Assembly (NCBI RefSeq): GCF_030687295.1
Contig: NZ_CP117425.1
Coordinates: 1,182,001 to 1,246,000 of the forward strand
Source of the DNA: Pseudomonas beijingensis
GTDB lineage: Bacteria > Pseudomonadota > Gammaproteobacteria > Pseudomonadales > Pseudomonadaceae
DNA: 64,000 bases
Direction: 5' to 3'
Made by a program: the position numbers and the translations under genes. Shown here piece by piece: positions 30,476-39,847 of this stretch; within the stretch, counting starts at the first letter, position 1, and the number at the start of each line of letters is the position of its first letter. The notes beneath the pieces are model-generated. The model was not told the DNA's origin, did no database searches, and saw nothing but the letters and a program-made list of their open reading frames with translations.

Positions 30476-30690
30476 GTGCAAGACCGAGTAAAGAACGCCC
30501 AAAAACTCGGCAGACCCGAAGGTCTCCCCCCACACAGCCGCCATAAAATACGAGCACGAATGCTCTATAAATGGCTGGTGGCATTTATTGGGCGTGTTTT
30601 TAACGGACTTGCACGTCCGTGTCACCGTTTTTTCAGTGACAAACCCAGACTAGCGGTGGGCCCGAAGGCGGACAAGTTCACCAACATCGC
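30476..30690 (-). ncRNA. Hairpin-rich leader or small RNA with UUCG tetraloops
   Basis: Read on the minus strand, three stems carry UUCG loops: AGACC-UUCG-GGUCU (30512-30525), GAGCA-UUCG-UGCUC (30552-30565) and GCC-UUCG-GGC (30660-30669). Further stems are ACGGAC/GTCCGT (30603-30620), GTCAC/GTGAC (30621-30640), CCGAGT/ACTCGG (30484-30510) and a possible long-range pair ACGCCC/GGGCGT (30495-30500 with 30590-30595). UUCG loops only form on this strand, which fixes its direction as that of the DUF6124 gene 78 bp downstream. A riboregulatory leader or an sRNA is likely; no Rfam family is claimed. Confidence 0.5.
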
Positions 30691-30746
30691 CGCAACTTGA
30701 AGGAAATCTCCTAGGACTCTGCTGTAGGTAAGCGGTACACAGAACC

Positions 30747-30879
30747 TGTGGCGAGGGGATTTATCCCCGCTGGGCTGCGCAGCAGCCCCCAAATGGCTGA
30801 AGACCAACAACCTGACACACCGAGGCGGCTGGTTTTAGGGCTGCTGCGCAGCCCCGCGGGGATAAATCCCCTCGCCACA
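30747..30879. repeat. REPIN (GTGGCGAGGGGATTTATCCCC family)
   Basis: Inverted pair of the GTGGCGAGGGGATTTATCCC family with extended arms (GGGCTGCGCAGCAGCCC on both sides). Together with the leader at 30476 it accounts for most of the 613-bp gap 30399-31011. Confidence 0.92.
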
Positions 30880-31011
30880 ACGGTATTCGGTGCCGGTTTC
30901 ATGCGCTCCAGGCGGCGGATTTTATTTATCTCCGTCCCGCCCATTAGCCAAGTAAAGCCCCTCCCATTTCCTTTAGACTGGCCGCCCTCAAGCAAGCCTT
31001 CAGGACATGGA

Positions 31012-31500
31012 ATGCCAACCCCTAACCGCACCCTTCGCAACGCCCTGGTCATTTGGTTGTACGCGGCGGCCCTGATGCACCTGCTCGCCGGCCTCAAGCT
31101 GACCTGGGCCGGTCACTCCGGCTTGCTCGACGGTTATCTGAACACCATCGAGCAGGCGTTCTGGGGCGCCAATGTCGTGCCCGCTACGGCCCGCACGCAA
31201 CAAGTCTGGTGGCTGGCCTTGTTCGGCGCCACGTTGCAAAGCTATGCGCTGTACATGCTCGCCCTCGTCCATATCGGCAATCGATTGAAAAGCGCCATGC
31301 CTTGGGGCTGGATAATCGCCGGCATCCTGCTGTGGGCGCCTCAGGACATGCTGATTTCCGCCCAGGCCCAGGTCTGGTCGCACCTGTGGTTCGACAGCAT
31401 CGCCCTGCTCGTTTTATTACCGCCGCTGTTCTGGCTCTATCGCCATGACCGCCGTACCTCCCTGACTGACAACGCGTCGAGTGATTCAAACCATGGCTGA
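31012..31500 (+). CDS. Small integral membrane protein, unknown function
   Basis: 162 aa from ATG 31012 (MPTPNRTLRNALVIWLYAAA). About four membrane helices: LVIWLYAAALMHLLAGL, VWWLALFGATLQSYALYML, GWIIAGILLWAPQDML and LWFDSIALLVLLPPLFWLY. Its last codons overlap the ATG of the TIGR01777 gene by 8 bp, so the two are coupled. An upstream extension back to 30748 runs through a REP element and is rejected. Confidence 0.75.
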   Translation: MPTPNRTLRNALVIWLYAAALMHLLAGLKLTWAGHSGLLDGYLNTIEQAFWGANVVPATARTQQVWWLALFGATLQSYALYMLALVHIGNRLKSAMPWGWIIAGILLWAPQDMLISAQAQVWSHLWFDSIALLVLLPPLFWLYRHDRRTSLTDNASSDSNHG

Positions 31501-32934
31501 TTTTTCACTGCTGGACTGGGCCATCACGTTGTTGATTGCCCAGGCAATCCTCGGTGCGCTGGATACCCTCTATCACCACGAACTCACCGTCGCCTTGCCC
31601 TACCGCCACAGTGCGCGGCTGGAGCTGTCGATCCACGCCTTGCGCTCGTGCTTCTACGGGATTCTGTTCCTCGGCATGGCGCATTTGGCCTTTGAGGGGA
31701 CGTGGGCGATTGTCATCGCGCTGCTGTTCGCCTTGGAGATCGGCCTGACGCTGTGGGACTTTGTGGTCGAGGACCGCAGCCGCAAACTGCCGGCCATCGA
31801 ACGCATCATGCACACGGTGCTGGCGGTCAACGGCGGGGCCTTCTTCGCGCTGTACGGCGTGCAACTGGCGCAGTGGGCGAGTTTGCCCACTGGCCTGAGC
31901 GGGATCGACCTGGGTTGGCGCGGCTGGCTGCTGACCTTGTTCGCCATCGGCGTCACGGCCTCGGGGATCCGCGACGGCTTGGCAGCCTTGCGCATGCAGC
32001 GCGCGGGCAAGCCCGCCAACCCGTTTGCCGGTGGCGCCTACAAACGCGTGCTGGTCACGGGGGGCACCGGGTTTATCGGCGAGACGCTGGTCAATCAACT
32101 GCTCGACGCCGGGCACACGGTCAGCGTGCTGGCCCGTGACCCGTTGAAAGCGGCGTATCTGTTTGACGGCCGCGCCCGCTGCCTGCGTTCGCTAGGCAAG
32201 CTGGGGCATGAGGAAACCTTCGATGTGCTGATCAACCTGGCGGGCGCGCCAGTGGCCGGGCCGCGCTGGAGCCCCAAGCGCCAGGCGCAGCTCATTGCCA
32301 GCCGGGTCAACACCACCGAGGCCTTGATGGCCTGGTTGAAAAACGCCCGGCACAAACCGGCGTTGTGGATACAGGCCTCGGCTGTCGGTTTTTACGGCGT
32401 GCGCGATGCCAGCGAAAGCCTCGATGAAAGCGCCACCCGAGGCGATGGCTTCATGGCCGAACTCTGCGCGCTGGGAAGCCTCGGCGTTGCCCGCCACCGA
32501 GCTGGGCGTGCGCCAGGTGGTGATGCGCCTGGGCGTGGTGTTCGGGCCGGGCGGGCGCATTGTTGCCGCTGCTGATTCCGTTTCGCCTGGGGTTCGGCGG
32601 GCGGATGGGCGATGGTCGGCAAATCATGAGTTGGGTGCACCGCGACGACGTGATTGCCGTCGTCGCCCGCGCTTTCGATGACGAACGCTTGAGCGGCACC
32701 TATAACCTGGTGGCGCCAGAAACCGTCAGTCAGGCGCTGTTCGCCGAAAGCGTCGGCAAGGTGCTCAAGCGTCCGGTGTGGTTCCACATTCCTGCCGCGC
32801 CGGTGCGTGCCTTGGCAGGTGAGATGGCCCAGCTGTTTTTCGACGGCCAACGCGTGGTGCCCAATCGTCTGGTCGAGGCCGGCTATACGTTCCGTTATCC
32901 GACGCTCGACGCTGCCCTGCGCGACCTGGCCTGA
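31493..32934 (+). CDS. TIGR01777-family NAD(P)-dependent epimerase with N-terminal membrane domain (two apparent frameshifts)
   Basis: About 480 aa. Residues 1-170 form several membrane helices (LLDWAITLLIAQAILGAL; AIVIALLFALEIGLTLWDF). An SDR/epimerase domain follows with the Rossmann motif VLVTGGTGFIGETLVNQLL and the TIGR01777 signatures NLAGAPVAGPRWSPKRQ and QASAVGFYG. Frame breaks at about 32470 and 32565 (one extra base each) join FMAELCA to RWEASALPATELGVRQVV and then to LPLLIPFRLGFGGRMGDG. All three pieces align in order with the family, so this is either one gene with sequence errors or a recent pseudogene. Substrate unknown. Confidence 0.8.
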
Positions 32935-32943
32935 GGACCGCCC

Positions 32944-35379
32944 ATGAGTAAGCCCCGGATGTACCTGCTGGCTGGCAACGGCAGCGCCGCCGATTGGTGG
33001 GACGACGCCTTGCCGCACTTTCAACACTATGACGTGGTGCCGCTGGAGCTGCCCGGCTTCGGCAACAACCCCCAAGCTCCTTGCGAGGACCTGGCGGCCT
33101 ATGCCCAGGCGTTGTTGGCGGTCACGGACAAGGGCAGCGCGATCATGGCGGTCGGGGTCAACGCCTTGCTGGTGCTGCACGCCTTGCAACGTCAGCCGGG
33201 GCACTTTTGCCGCAGTGTGTTGCTGGCGCCGGTGGGCGCATTTTTGTGGCAGCGGCGACTGCCGGCATTGATGTCGCCGCTGCCGATTCGCAAGACCATT
33301 CATTGGCTGCTGGCGAACAAACCAACGTTGTTTGCCCACAAGTTTTCCAGCCAGGCCTGGACGCCCGCGCAGTACCAGCGCATGGGCGCCGGCTATGCCC
33401 GCTGCCGCGCCTTTGTGCCGCACTGGGACCTGGTGCGTGCCGACACCGCGTTGCCGTTGCTGGAGTGGATCAGCGACCCGGTCGAATTGGTGTGGGGCGA
33501 TCAGGACAAGGTGCTGGGCGTCGCCCAAGCGGCGGCCTGGTCGGCCATTCTTGCCCGTGCCGATTTGACCATCAGCCTGAAACCCGGCTGGGGTCACTAT
33601 CCATGGATCGACGCACCGGCCGAGTTCGCGGCGTGGCTGGAGTCCGGCGAGCGTGGCTTCGTCGCGCATACCAAGGGCGGACGCTTGCGCCTGGCGGCAC
33701 TGGCCGGGCAGCCGGTGCCTGCGGCGTTGTCGCTCAACGATTGCGATGATCCGCGCTTGCCGAGCTTTCTGAAGAGCCAGCCGGACGCTCTCTGGGCCGT
33801 GCGTTCCTCCAGTTATGGCGAGGATCAGGCCGATGCGGCCAATGCGGGCTTGAGCACCACGTTCCTGCGTGAGCCGACCGGCAACGTACCGGCGCGCATT
33901 GCCGAGTTGAGCGCGACGGGTGTCGAGGAAGTGGTGGTGCAGCGTTTCATCACGCCACGGCTGTCCGGGATCGCCTTCGTGCGTCACCTGTCAGTCGAAC
34001 TGGAGTGGGTCGAAGGGCATCTGGAGTCGTTGGCCGATGGCAAGGTGAGCCCCGAGCGGGCGATCGTGTCCCGTCTCGGTGAGTCATGGAACAGCGGTGC
34101 ATTCAAGCCAGCCCATGGCTTGACCGCCGAGGCGCTTTGGCGGTTTCTCCAAGGCGTACTGCGGGTCTTTCACTATGTGCCCGGCGACGTCGAATGGGCC
34201 TGGGACGGCACGCAACTCTGGCTGCTGCAATATCGGCCGATCAGCGACTACGGCTGGCGCCGGCACCTGACCGCCGCCAACATCGCCGAGATCCTGCCGC
34301 CGCAACCCAGTGTTCTGGTGGAGTACGCCCAGCGCCGTGCGGCGGCAAGCATTCCGGCGATCATGGCGCGTTGGGATTCACGGGTGCTGCAGGATAACGA
34401 GCCTTTCACGGCGGTGTTTGGCGGTGCTTCGTATATCAACAACGACCTGTTTCTCGCCCGACTGGCCGACTGGGGCATCAGCGCCAGCAGCTACGCCGGT
34501 GAGGTCGGTGGCGCCACCCCGCATCTACCTTGGCGGCCCCTGCGCCTGGTGCGTTCGCTGCCGTTGTTCCTGCGTATGCAGCGCATCGCGCGGGGTCATT
34601 TGCTAACACTGGAAAACGGTTTGCGACGCTTCGATAGGGAGCTGCATGAACTGACCGCAGAGGGCGCTGGCGGCCAGCAATTGGCTGACTGGTTCACCCG
34701 GTTCTATGTGTTCGTGGTGCAGGGCAACCTGTGCATCGCGACCGCGTTGGCCAGCAGCGGCGGCGATCTGCTGGGGCGGCCTCCAACCGCCTATGACGAC
34801 CTTGAACACAGCCCTCATCGCCTGCCGTGGGAAACCGACCCGGCGACGCCACGCCCGGCGCCGACCGAGTTGCCGTTGCAGGCATTCCCTCAATGGCCGT
34901 TGGCGATTCGCCTGGCCCATGGCGCCGGTCTGCCGGGGTTGCGCGGTTACTACCTGCAAGTGCGCGAATGGTATCGCGACAACCTGATGCGGATTTTCTT
35001 TCGCCTGCACCACGCCATGCCGACGGGGGACCGGGCACAGTGGTTCGCGCCGCACCCGGACATTCGCAGCCGTGACGGCAGTTTCTGGCAGGACGGTCGT
35101 GAAGGCACCGAGCAGGCGAGCGGGTTCCTGATCTATCCGGGTCAGGCCCAAGGCATTCTGGGCGAGGACATCCTGCTGGAAGACACCTTGGACCCTGGCC
35201 GCCACGCCCACTATCAAAGCGCCCGGGCGGTGATTGCACGCATGGGTGGGCGTTTGTCCCACGGCTCGACGCTATTGCGTGAACTGCGCAAACCCTCGGC
35301 GGTATTGCCTCAGGTCGATGTGGCTTGGTTGGGGCGTGAGGTGGTGTATTGCGATGGTGAGTTGACGTTGGTGGAGTAG
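32944..35379 (+). CDS. Fusion of alpha/beta hydrolase and PEP-synthase-like phosphotransferase
   Basis: 811 aa. Residues 1-240 show an alpha/beta hydrolase fold (MYLLAGNGSAADWWDDALPH; GWGHYPWIDAPAEFAAWL), but the nucleophile elbow reads AVGVNALLV with Asn73 where Ser is expected. Residues ~275-440 match the ATP-binding domain of PEP synthase (LWAVRSSSYGEDQADAANAG; EEVVVQRFITPRLSGIAFV). The C-terminus carries a swivelling phosphohistidine domain, with His773 in MGGRLSHGSTLLRELRKPSA. The middle is unassigned. The layout resembles rifampin phosphotransferase rather than a true PEP synthase, since no PEP barrel is seen. It follows the TIGR01777 gene by 9 bp and probably belongs to its operon. Reaction unknown. 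Confidence 0.75.
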   Translation: MSKPRMYLLAGNGSAADWWDDALPHFQHYDVVPLELPGFGNNPQAPCEDLAAYAQALLAVTDKGSAIMAVGVNALLVLHALQRQPGHFCRSVLLAPVGAFLWQRRLPALMSPLPIRKTIHWLLANKPTLFAHKFSSQAWTPAQYQRMGAGYARCRAFVPHWDLVRADTALPLLEWISDPVELVWGDQDKVLGVAQAAAWSAILARADLTISLKPGWGHYPWIDAPAEFAAWLESGERGFVAHTKGGRLRLAALAGQPVPAALSLNDCDDPRLPSFLKSQPDALWAVRSSSYGEDQADAANAGLSTTFLREPTGNVPARIAELSATGVEEVVVQRFITPRLSGIAFVRHLSVELEWVEGHLESLADGKVSPERAIVSRLGESWNSGAFKPAHGLTAEALWRFLQGVLRVFHYVPGDVEWAWDGTQLWLLQYRPISDYGWRRHLTAANIAEILPPQPSVLVEYAQRRAAASIPAIMARWDSRVLQDNEPFTAVFGGASYINNDLFLARLADWGISASSYAGEVGGATPHLPWRPLRLVRSLPLFLRMQRIARGHLLTLENGLRRFDRELHELTAEGAGGQQLADWFTRFYVFVVQGNLCIATALASSGGDLLGRPPTAYDDLEHSPHRLPWETDPATPRPAPTELPLQAFPQWPLAIRLAHGAGLPGLRGYYLQVREWYRDNLMRIFFRLHHAMPTGDRAQWFAPHPDIRSRDGSFWQDGREGTEQASGFLIYPGQAQGILGEDILLEDTLDPGRHAHYQSARAVIARMGGRLSHGSTLLRELRKPSAVLPQVDVAWLGREVVYCDGELTLVE

Positions 35380-35410
35380 ACCTGCGCGATGATCCGTCGA
35401 TCACAGAACC

Positions 35411-35541
35411 TGTGGCGAGGGGATTTATCCCCGCTGGGTTGCGAAGCAGCCCTGAAAGCAGTCACTCGGTGTGTCGGGCTGCGGGTCTTCAGCCATTTGG
35501 GTCTGCTGCGCAGCCCAGCGGGGATAAATCCCCTCGCCACA
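35411..35541. repeat. REPIN (GTGGCGAGGGGATTTATCCCC family)
   Basis: Inverted pair, close in sequence to the one at 30747, with GGGTTGCGAAGCAGCCC-type inner arms. Confidence 0.92.
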
Positions 35542-35641
35542 GAGCGTGTATGACCAGCAGATTTCATACCTCTCACCGCTACTCCCTTGACGCCCCCCAC
35601 CGCTGTCGTAGACTCCGCCCATCCGTCAGGGAGTAACGGTC

Positions 35642-36418
35642 ATGCGGCGTTTGAGTAGTTGGGTTGTGGGATTGGCCTTCATCACGTGCGGAGTTCAGGC
35701 GCAAACGCCGGCTTCCGACGATCCGTTGCTGGAGAGCAACATCTCGGCCAATGCCTCGGGCAGCGAGGCGCGTGGGGTGCTTCGGGCGCGGGATCAGGCC
35801 GTGCTGGCCAGTGAGTTGGCAGGGCGGATTGTCGAGTTGCCGTTCAGTGAGGGCGAGTCGTTCAAGAAGGGCGACACCCTGGCGCGTTTCGATTGTTCGG
35901 CCTATCAGGCCCAGCTCAATGCGGCCCAGGCGGCCAGCCGTGGTGCCAGTGAAGAGCTGGCCCATAACCGGCAGTTGGCGGCGTTGAAATCCGTTGGGCG
36001 TTTCGAGGTGTCGCGGGCCGAGGCGCGGCTCAGCGAAGCCCAGGCGCAGTCCCAGGTGTATCAGGTTCAGGTCAAGCGCTGCAGCGTGATCGCCCCGTTC
36101 GACGGGCAGGTGGTGGCGCGCAAGGTCCAGCGTTATGAAAGCGTGGCGGCCGGCGCGCCGTTGCTGGACGTGGTCGACAACCGCACCCTGGAGATTCACC
36201 TGCTGGTGCCCTCACGCTGGATGGACAGGCTCAAGCCCGGCCAGCCCTTTACCTTCGTCCCCGATGAAACCGGCAAGCCGTTGCAAGCGACGGTCAAGCG
36301 CCTGGGGGCGCGCATCGACGAGGGTAGCCAGACCCTGCTGCTGGTGGCGAGCGTGCCGGATGCCTCTGGCTTGTTGTCCGGCATGAGCGGCACGGCGCGT
36401 TTTTCGGAGTCGAAGTGA
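35642..36418 (+). CDS. Periplasmic adaptor (RND/HlyD type)
   Basis: 258 aa with signal peptide MRRLSSWVVGLAFITCGVQA. The lipoyl halves (LASELAGRIVELPFSEGESF; CSVIAPFDGQVVARKVQRYE) flank a short coiled-coil (AQLNAAQAASRGASEELAHN), followed by a beta-barrel. It is small for an RND adaptor and has no RND pump beside it. Instead it overlaps the next gene, a membrane HlyD protein, by GTGA. It is likely one of three adaptors of the exporter proposed for the DUF4347 protein downstream. Confidence 0.85.
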   Translation: MRRLSSWVVGLAFITCGVQAQTPASDDPLLESNISANASGSEARGVLRARDQAVLASELAGRIVELPFSEGESFKKGDTLARFDCSAYQAQLNAAQAASRGASEELAHNRQLAALKSVGRFEVSRAEARLSEAQAQSQVYQVQVKRCSVIAPFDGQVVARKVQRYESVAAGAPLLDVVDNRTLEIHLLVPSRWMDRLKPGQPFTFVPDETGKPLQATVKRLGARIDEGSQTLLLVASVPDASGLLSGMSGTARFSESK

Positions 36419-37734
36419 ACGCGCCGATAACGGGTAACGCCGAGCAGGTGTTTGCCCGCTTCCTTGACCTGGAGCGCCAGACGCGGGCCGCACGTACGCC
36501 GGCGCAATTGAGCTATAGCCTGGTCAACGACGGCCAGGCCTTGTTCGGGTTTCGCCACGCCGCGTTGTTGATTGCTGGCAAGGTCCAGGCCGTGACCGGC
36601 GTCAGTACCGTGGAGCCGAATGCGCCGTTCGTGGCGTTTGTCGAGCAGGCGGTGGCGCAACTGTTCAAGCAGGGCCTGTTGAATCAAGCTCGGGTGATTG
36701 CCGCCGATCTTGTGAGCGAATCCATCCGGGCAGACTGGCGCAGCCTGTCGGCCGGGCAGGTGTTCTGGCTGCCGCTGATCGATCATCAGAGCCAGGTGTT
36801 CGGCGGGTTGTGGTTGGCCCGCGACCTGCCATGGACCCCGCCCGAACAAGTGCTGCTGTCGCAATTGGGCGACACCTACAGCCACGCCTGGCTGGCGCTG
36901 CAACCGCGCAAGCCGTGGCGCTTGCGCTGGACGCGCAAGCGCCAGGTCGCCCTAGTGGCGGTGTTGCTGCTGGGCTTGCTGATCCCTGTGCGCCAGTCCG
37001 TATTGGCCCCGGCCGAAGTGGTGCCGTTGGGCGGGCAGGTGGTGGCGGCGCCGTTGGATGGGGTGATCGCCGAGTTCCTGGTCAAGCCCAACCAGGCCGT
37101 CAAGAACGGCGACCTGCTGCTGCGTTTCGAAAGCACCAACCTCAAGGCCCAGGCCGATGTGGCCGAGCGGGCGTTGGGCGTGGCCGAGGCCGAACTCAAG
37201 GCGAATTCCCAGCGCTCGTTTGCCGACGCTGAATCCAGCTCGAAGATTGACCTGCTGGCCGCCCGCGTCGAACAGAAACGCGCCGAGCGCAACTACGCGC
37301 TTGAACTGCTCAAGCGCAGCGAAGTACGCGCCGAGCGGGACGGCATCGCAGTGTTCGCCGACGCCGAGCGTTGGCTCGGCAAGCCGGTGCAGACCGGCGA
37401 ACGATTGATGGAAATCGCCGATCCGAACCAGGCCGAGTTGCGCATTGAATTGGCGGTGGGCGACGCGATTGCCTTGGAGCCTGGCGCGCAGGTGGCGTTG
37501 TTTCTCGACAGCGACCCGTTGCAGCGCCACCTGGCCTGGCTCGAGCGCTCGGCCTATGAAGCGCAGCCTACCGCCGCCGGGCAACTGGCGTATCGGTTGG
37601 ATGCGCGTTTCGATGCCACGGCGCCGCGCATTGGCCTGCGGGGCACGGCGAAGGTCTTCGGCGACCGCGCGCCGCTGGCGTTGTACTTGTTGCGTCGGCC
37701 CCTGGCCGGGCTGCGCCAGAGCGTCGGCCTGTAG
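36415..37734 (+). CDS. HlyD-family membrane adaptor with N-terminal cytoplasmic GAF-like domain
   Basis: 439 aa from GTG 36415, overlapping the previous stop. Residues 1-175 are a soluble, GAF-like domain (LSYSLVNDGQALFGFRHAAL; FWLPLIDHQSQVFGGLWLAR). A single TM follows near 182-195 (VALVAVLLLGLLIPV), then the HlyD lipoyl and coiled-coil part (VVAAPLDGVIAEFLVKPNQA; KRAERNYALELLKRSEVRAE). A cytoplasmic sensor-like domain on an adaptor is unusual and could couple export to a cytoplasmic signal. Followed by the M50 gene at 37736 with 1 bp between them. Confidence 0.8.
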   Translation: MNAPITGNAEQVFARFLDLERQTRAARTPAQLSYSLVNDGQALFGFRHAALLIAGKVQAVTGVSTVEPNAPFVAFVEQAVAQLFKQGLLNQARVIAADLVSESIRADWRSLSAGQVFWLPLIDHQSQVFGGLWLARDLPWTPPEQVLLSQLGDTYSHAWLALQPRKPWRLRWTRKRQVALVAVLLLGLLIPVRQSVLAPAEVVPLGGQVVAAPLDGVIAEFLVKPNQAVKNGDLLLRFESTNLKAQADVAERALGVAEAELKANSQRSFADAESSSKIDLLAARVEQKRAERNYALELLKRSEVRAERDGIAVFADAERWLGKPVQTGERLMEIADPNQAELRIELAVGDAIALEPGAQVALFLDSDPLQRHLAWLERSAYEAQPTAAGQLAYRLDARFDATAPRIGLRGTAKVFGDRAPLALYLLRRPLAGLRQSVGL

Positions 37735-37735
37735 C

Positions 37736-39832
37736 ATGGACCTGCCGAGCCTGCGGCCAGACCTGCAATTGTCCCCAGCGGCACCGGACCCGGACGGTTC
37801 ACCGCAATGGACCTTGGCCGACCCGGTGCGCGGGCGCTATTTCAAGCTTGGCGCGGCGGCGATGCGCATGTTGCGGCATTGGTCCCTGGGCGATCCGGAA
37901 CAGGTGCTGCAGGCCGCGAACCGTGAGCCGGGCCTGCCACTCAACGGTGAATCGCTGGAGCAACTGCTGGGCTTCTTGCGCGGCCATGATCTGATCAGCG
38001 CGATGGACCCGCAACAGCGCGACAGTTACCTCTTCAAGACCGCCGCACAGCGCCAGAGCCTGTGGCAGATCCTGCTGCATCAATACCTGTTTTTTCGCAT
38101 TCCGCTGTGGCGCCCGGACGCTTTTCTCAACCGGGCCTGGCCCTGGTTGGCGCGGTTCGGCCCCAGGATTCTGCGCTATGGCCTGCCGCTGACCCTGGGC
38201 CTCGGCATCTTCCTGGTGTCGCGGGACTGGCAGCGCTTCATCGCGACGTTTCCGCACCTGTTCAGCCTGGGCGGTGCGCTGGCGTTCGGGGCGGCGTTGC
38301 TCTTCGCCAAGTTGTGCCACGAATTCGGCCATGCCTTCATGGCCAAGCGCGCCGGTTGTCGTGTGCAAAGCATGGGCGTGGCGTTCATGGTGCTGTTGCC
38401 GATGTTCTACACCGACGTCAGCGACGCCTGGCGTATCAACGATCGCCGCGCACGGTTGTTGATTGGTGCCGGTGGAGTCCTGGCCGAATTGCTGCTGGCG
38501 TGCATCGCGCTGCTGGCCTGGTCGCTGCTGCCCGACGGGCCGGCACGCACCGCGGCGTTCATGCTGGCCAGCGCCACCTGGATCACCACGTTGATCATCA
38601 ACCTGAACCCCTTCATGCGTTTTGACGGGTATTTCCTGCTCAGCGATTTCTGGGCGGTGGATAACCTTCAGGGGCGTGCGTTCGCCCTGTGCCGCTGGCG
38701 CCTGCGCGAAGCCTTGTTCGGTTATGGCGCGGCGGCACCGGAACCCTGGTCGCCGAAGATGCGCCGCCGTTTGCTGGTGTGGGGATACGGCTCCTGGCTG
38801 TGGCGGGCGCTGTTGTTTTTCGGGATTGCCCTGGCGGTCTATCACCTGTTCTTCAAGGTGTTGGGCATTTTTCTGATGATGGTGGAATTGGTGTGGTTCA
38901 TTTTTATGCCCATCGTGAATGAGTGGCGGCAATGGTGGAGCCGCCGTGAGCAAGCCCACGGTGGGCGGATGCTCCTGAGCGGCCTGGTGTTGATGGCGTT
39001 GCTGTTGGCGTTGCTGTTGCCCTGGCGCAGCGCGGTGGAAGTACCGGCGATGCTCGAAGCCGGGCGGGCCAGTGCCTTGCATGCGCCGGTGGCGGCACGG
39101 GTCAAGCAGGTGAATGTGCGCGACGGCCAGACCGTGGCCCAGGGCGACGTGTTGATCGAGCTGGAGTCTCCAGACATGGCCTCGCGCCTGGCCATCGTGC
39201 GCCGGGAAATCCAGATCCAACAGTTGCAGATGCGCCGTCAGGCCGGGCGCAGTGAAACCGCCGCCGATGCCGGCATCGTCGAACAGCAACTGGCCGAAGC
39301 GGTGGCCGAGTACCGGGGCCTGGTGGCCCAGCGTGAACGCCTGTTGTTGCGTGCGCCCCATGCTGGCCAGGTGCGCGACTTGTTGCCGCAACTGTCGGTA
39401 GGTCGCTGGCTGTCACCGACCCAGGCGTTGGCGCGGGTGGTGCAGACCGATTCACGCTTGCGCGGGTACCTCACCGAAGCCGAGCTTTGGCGGGTCGAGC
39501 CGGGTGCCACGGGGCGGTTCATCGCTGACGATCCGATGCACACGTCGATTGCCGTGCAGTTGAATGAAATCGACACCAACGGCGTGGCCTGGGTCGAACA
39601 GCAAGCGTTGACGTCCGACCATCACGGGCCGATTGCGGTGCGCCGCGATTCGCAGCAGCGGGCCGAGCCGGTGCAGGCCCAATACGGCGTGCGCCTGAGT
39701 GCAGTGGACGACATGTCCGCCCCGGTGCAGCCGCTGCGTGGCGTGGCGGTGTTGCAGGGCAAGGGCGAGTCGGTGTTGGGAGCGGCCTGGCGGCGGTTGG
39801 CGGCGCTGGGTGTCAGGGAAAGCGGGTTCTAG
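37736..39832 (+). CDS. M50 site-2 protease-type membrane protein fused to a HlyD-like adaptor
   Basis: 698 aa from ATG 37736. The N-terminal ~130 residues are soluble. The membrane part has the zinc motif HEFGH (195-199) and the second motif LNPFMRFDG (Asn291, Asp297). After TM helices (LLSGLVLMALLLALLLPW) the C-terminus is a HlyD-like lipoyl/coiled-coil module (LHAPVAARVKQVNVRDGQTV; LLRAPHAGQVRDLLPQLSVG). Both active-site motifs are intact, so it may be a working intramembrane protease. Proteins of this type occur with HlyD adaptors in export loci. Here they stand in place of an ABC transporter. Third gene of the adaptor operon. Confidence 0.85.
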   Translation: MDLPSLRPDLQLSPAAPDPDGSPQWTLADPVRGRYFKLGAAAMRMLRHWSLGDPEQVLQAANREPGLPLNGESLEQLLGFLRGHDLISAMDPQQRDSYLFKTAAQRQSLWQILLHQYLFFRIPLWRPDAFLNRAWPWLARFGPRILRYGLPLTLGLGIFLVSRDWQRFIATFPHLFSLGGALAFGAALLFAKLCHEFGHAFMAKRAGCRVQSMGVAFMVLLPMFYTDVSDAWRINDRRARLLIGAGGVLAELLLACIALLAWSLLPDGPARTAAFMLASATWITTLIINLNPFMRFDGYFLLSDFWAVDNLQGRAFALCRWRLREALFGYGAAAPEPWSPKMRRRLLVWGYGSWLWRALLFFGIALAVYHLFFKVLGIFLMMVELVWFIFMPIVNEWRQWWSRREQAHGGRMLLSGLVLMALLLALLLPWRSAVEVPAMLEAGRASALHAPVAARVKQVNVRDGQTVAQGDVLIELESPDMASRLAIVRREIQIQQLQMRRQAGRSETAADAGIVEQQLAEAVAEYRGLVAQRERLLLRAPHAGQVRDLLPQLSVGRWLSPTQALARVVQTDSRLRGYLTEAELWRVEPGATGRFIADDPMHTSIAVQLNEIDTNGVAWVEQQALTSDHHGPIAVRRDSQQRAEPVQAQYGVRLSAVDDMSAPVQPLRGVAVLQGKGESVLGAAWRRLAALGVRESGF

Positions 39833-39847
39833 TTCTAGGGAGCGAGC

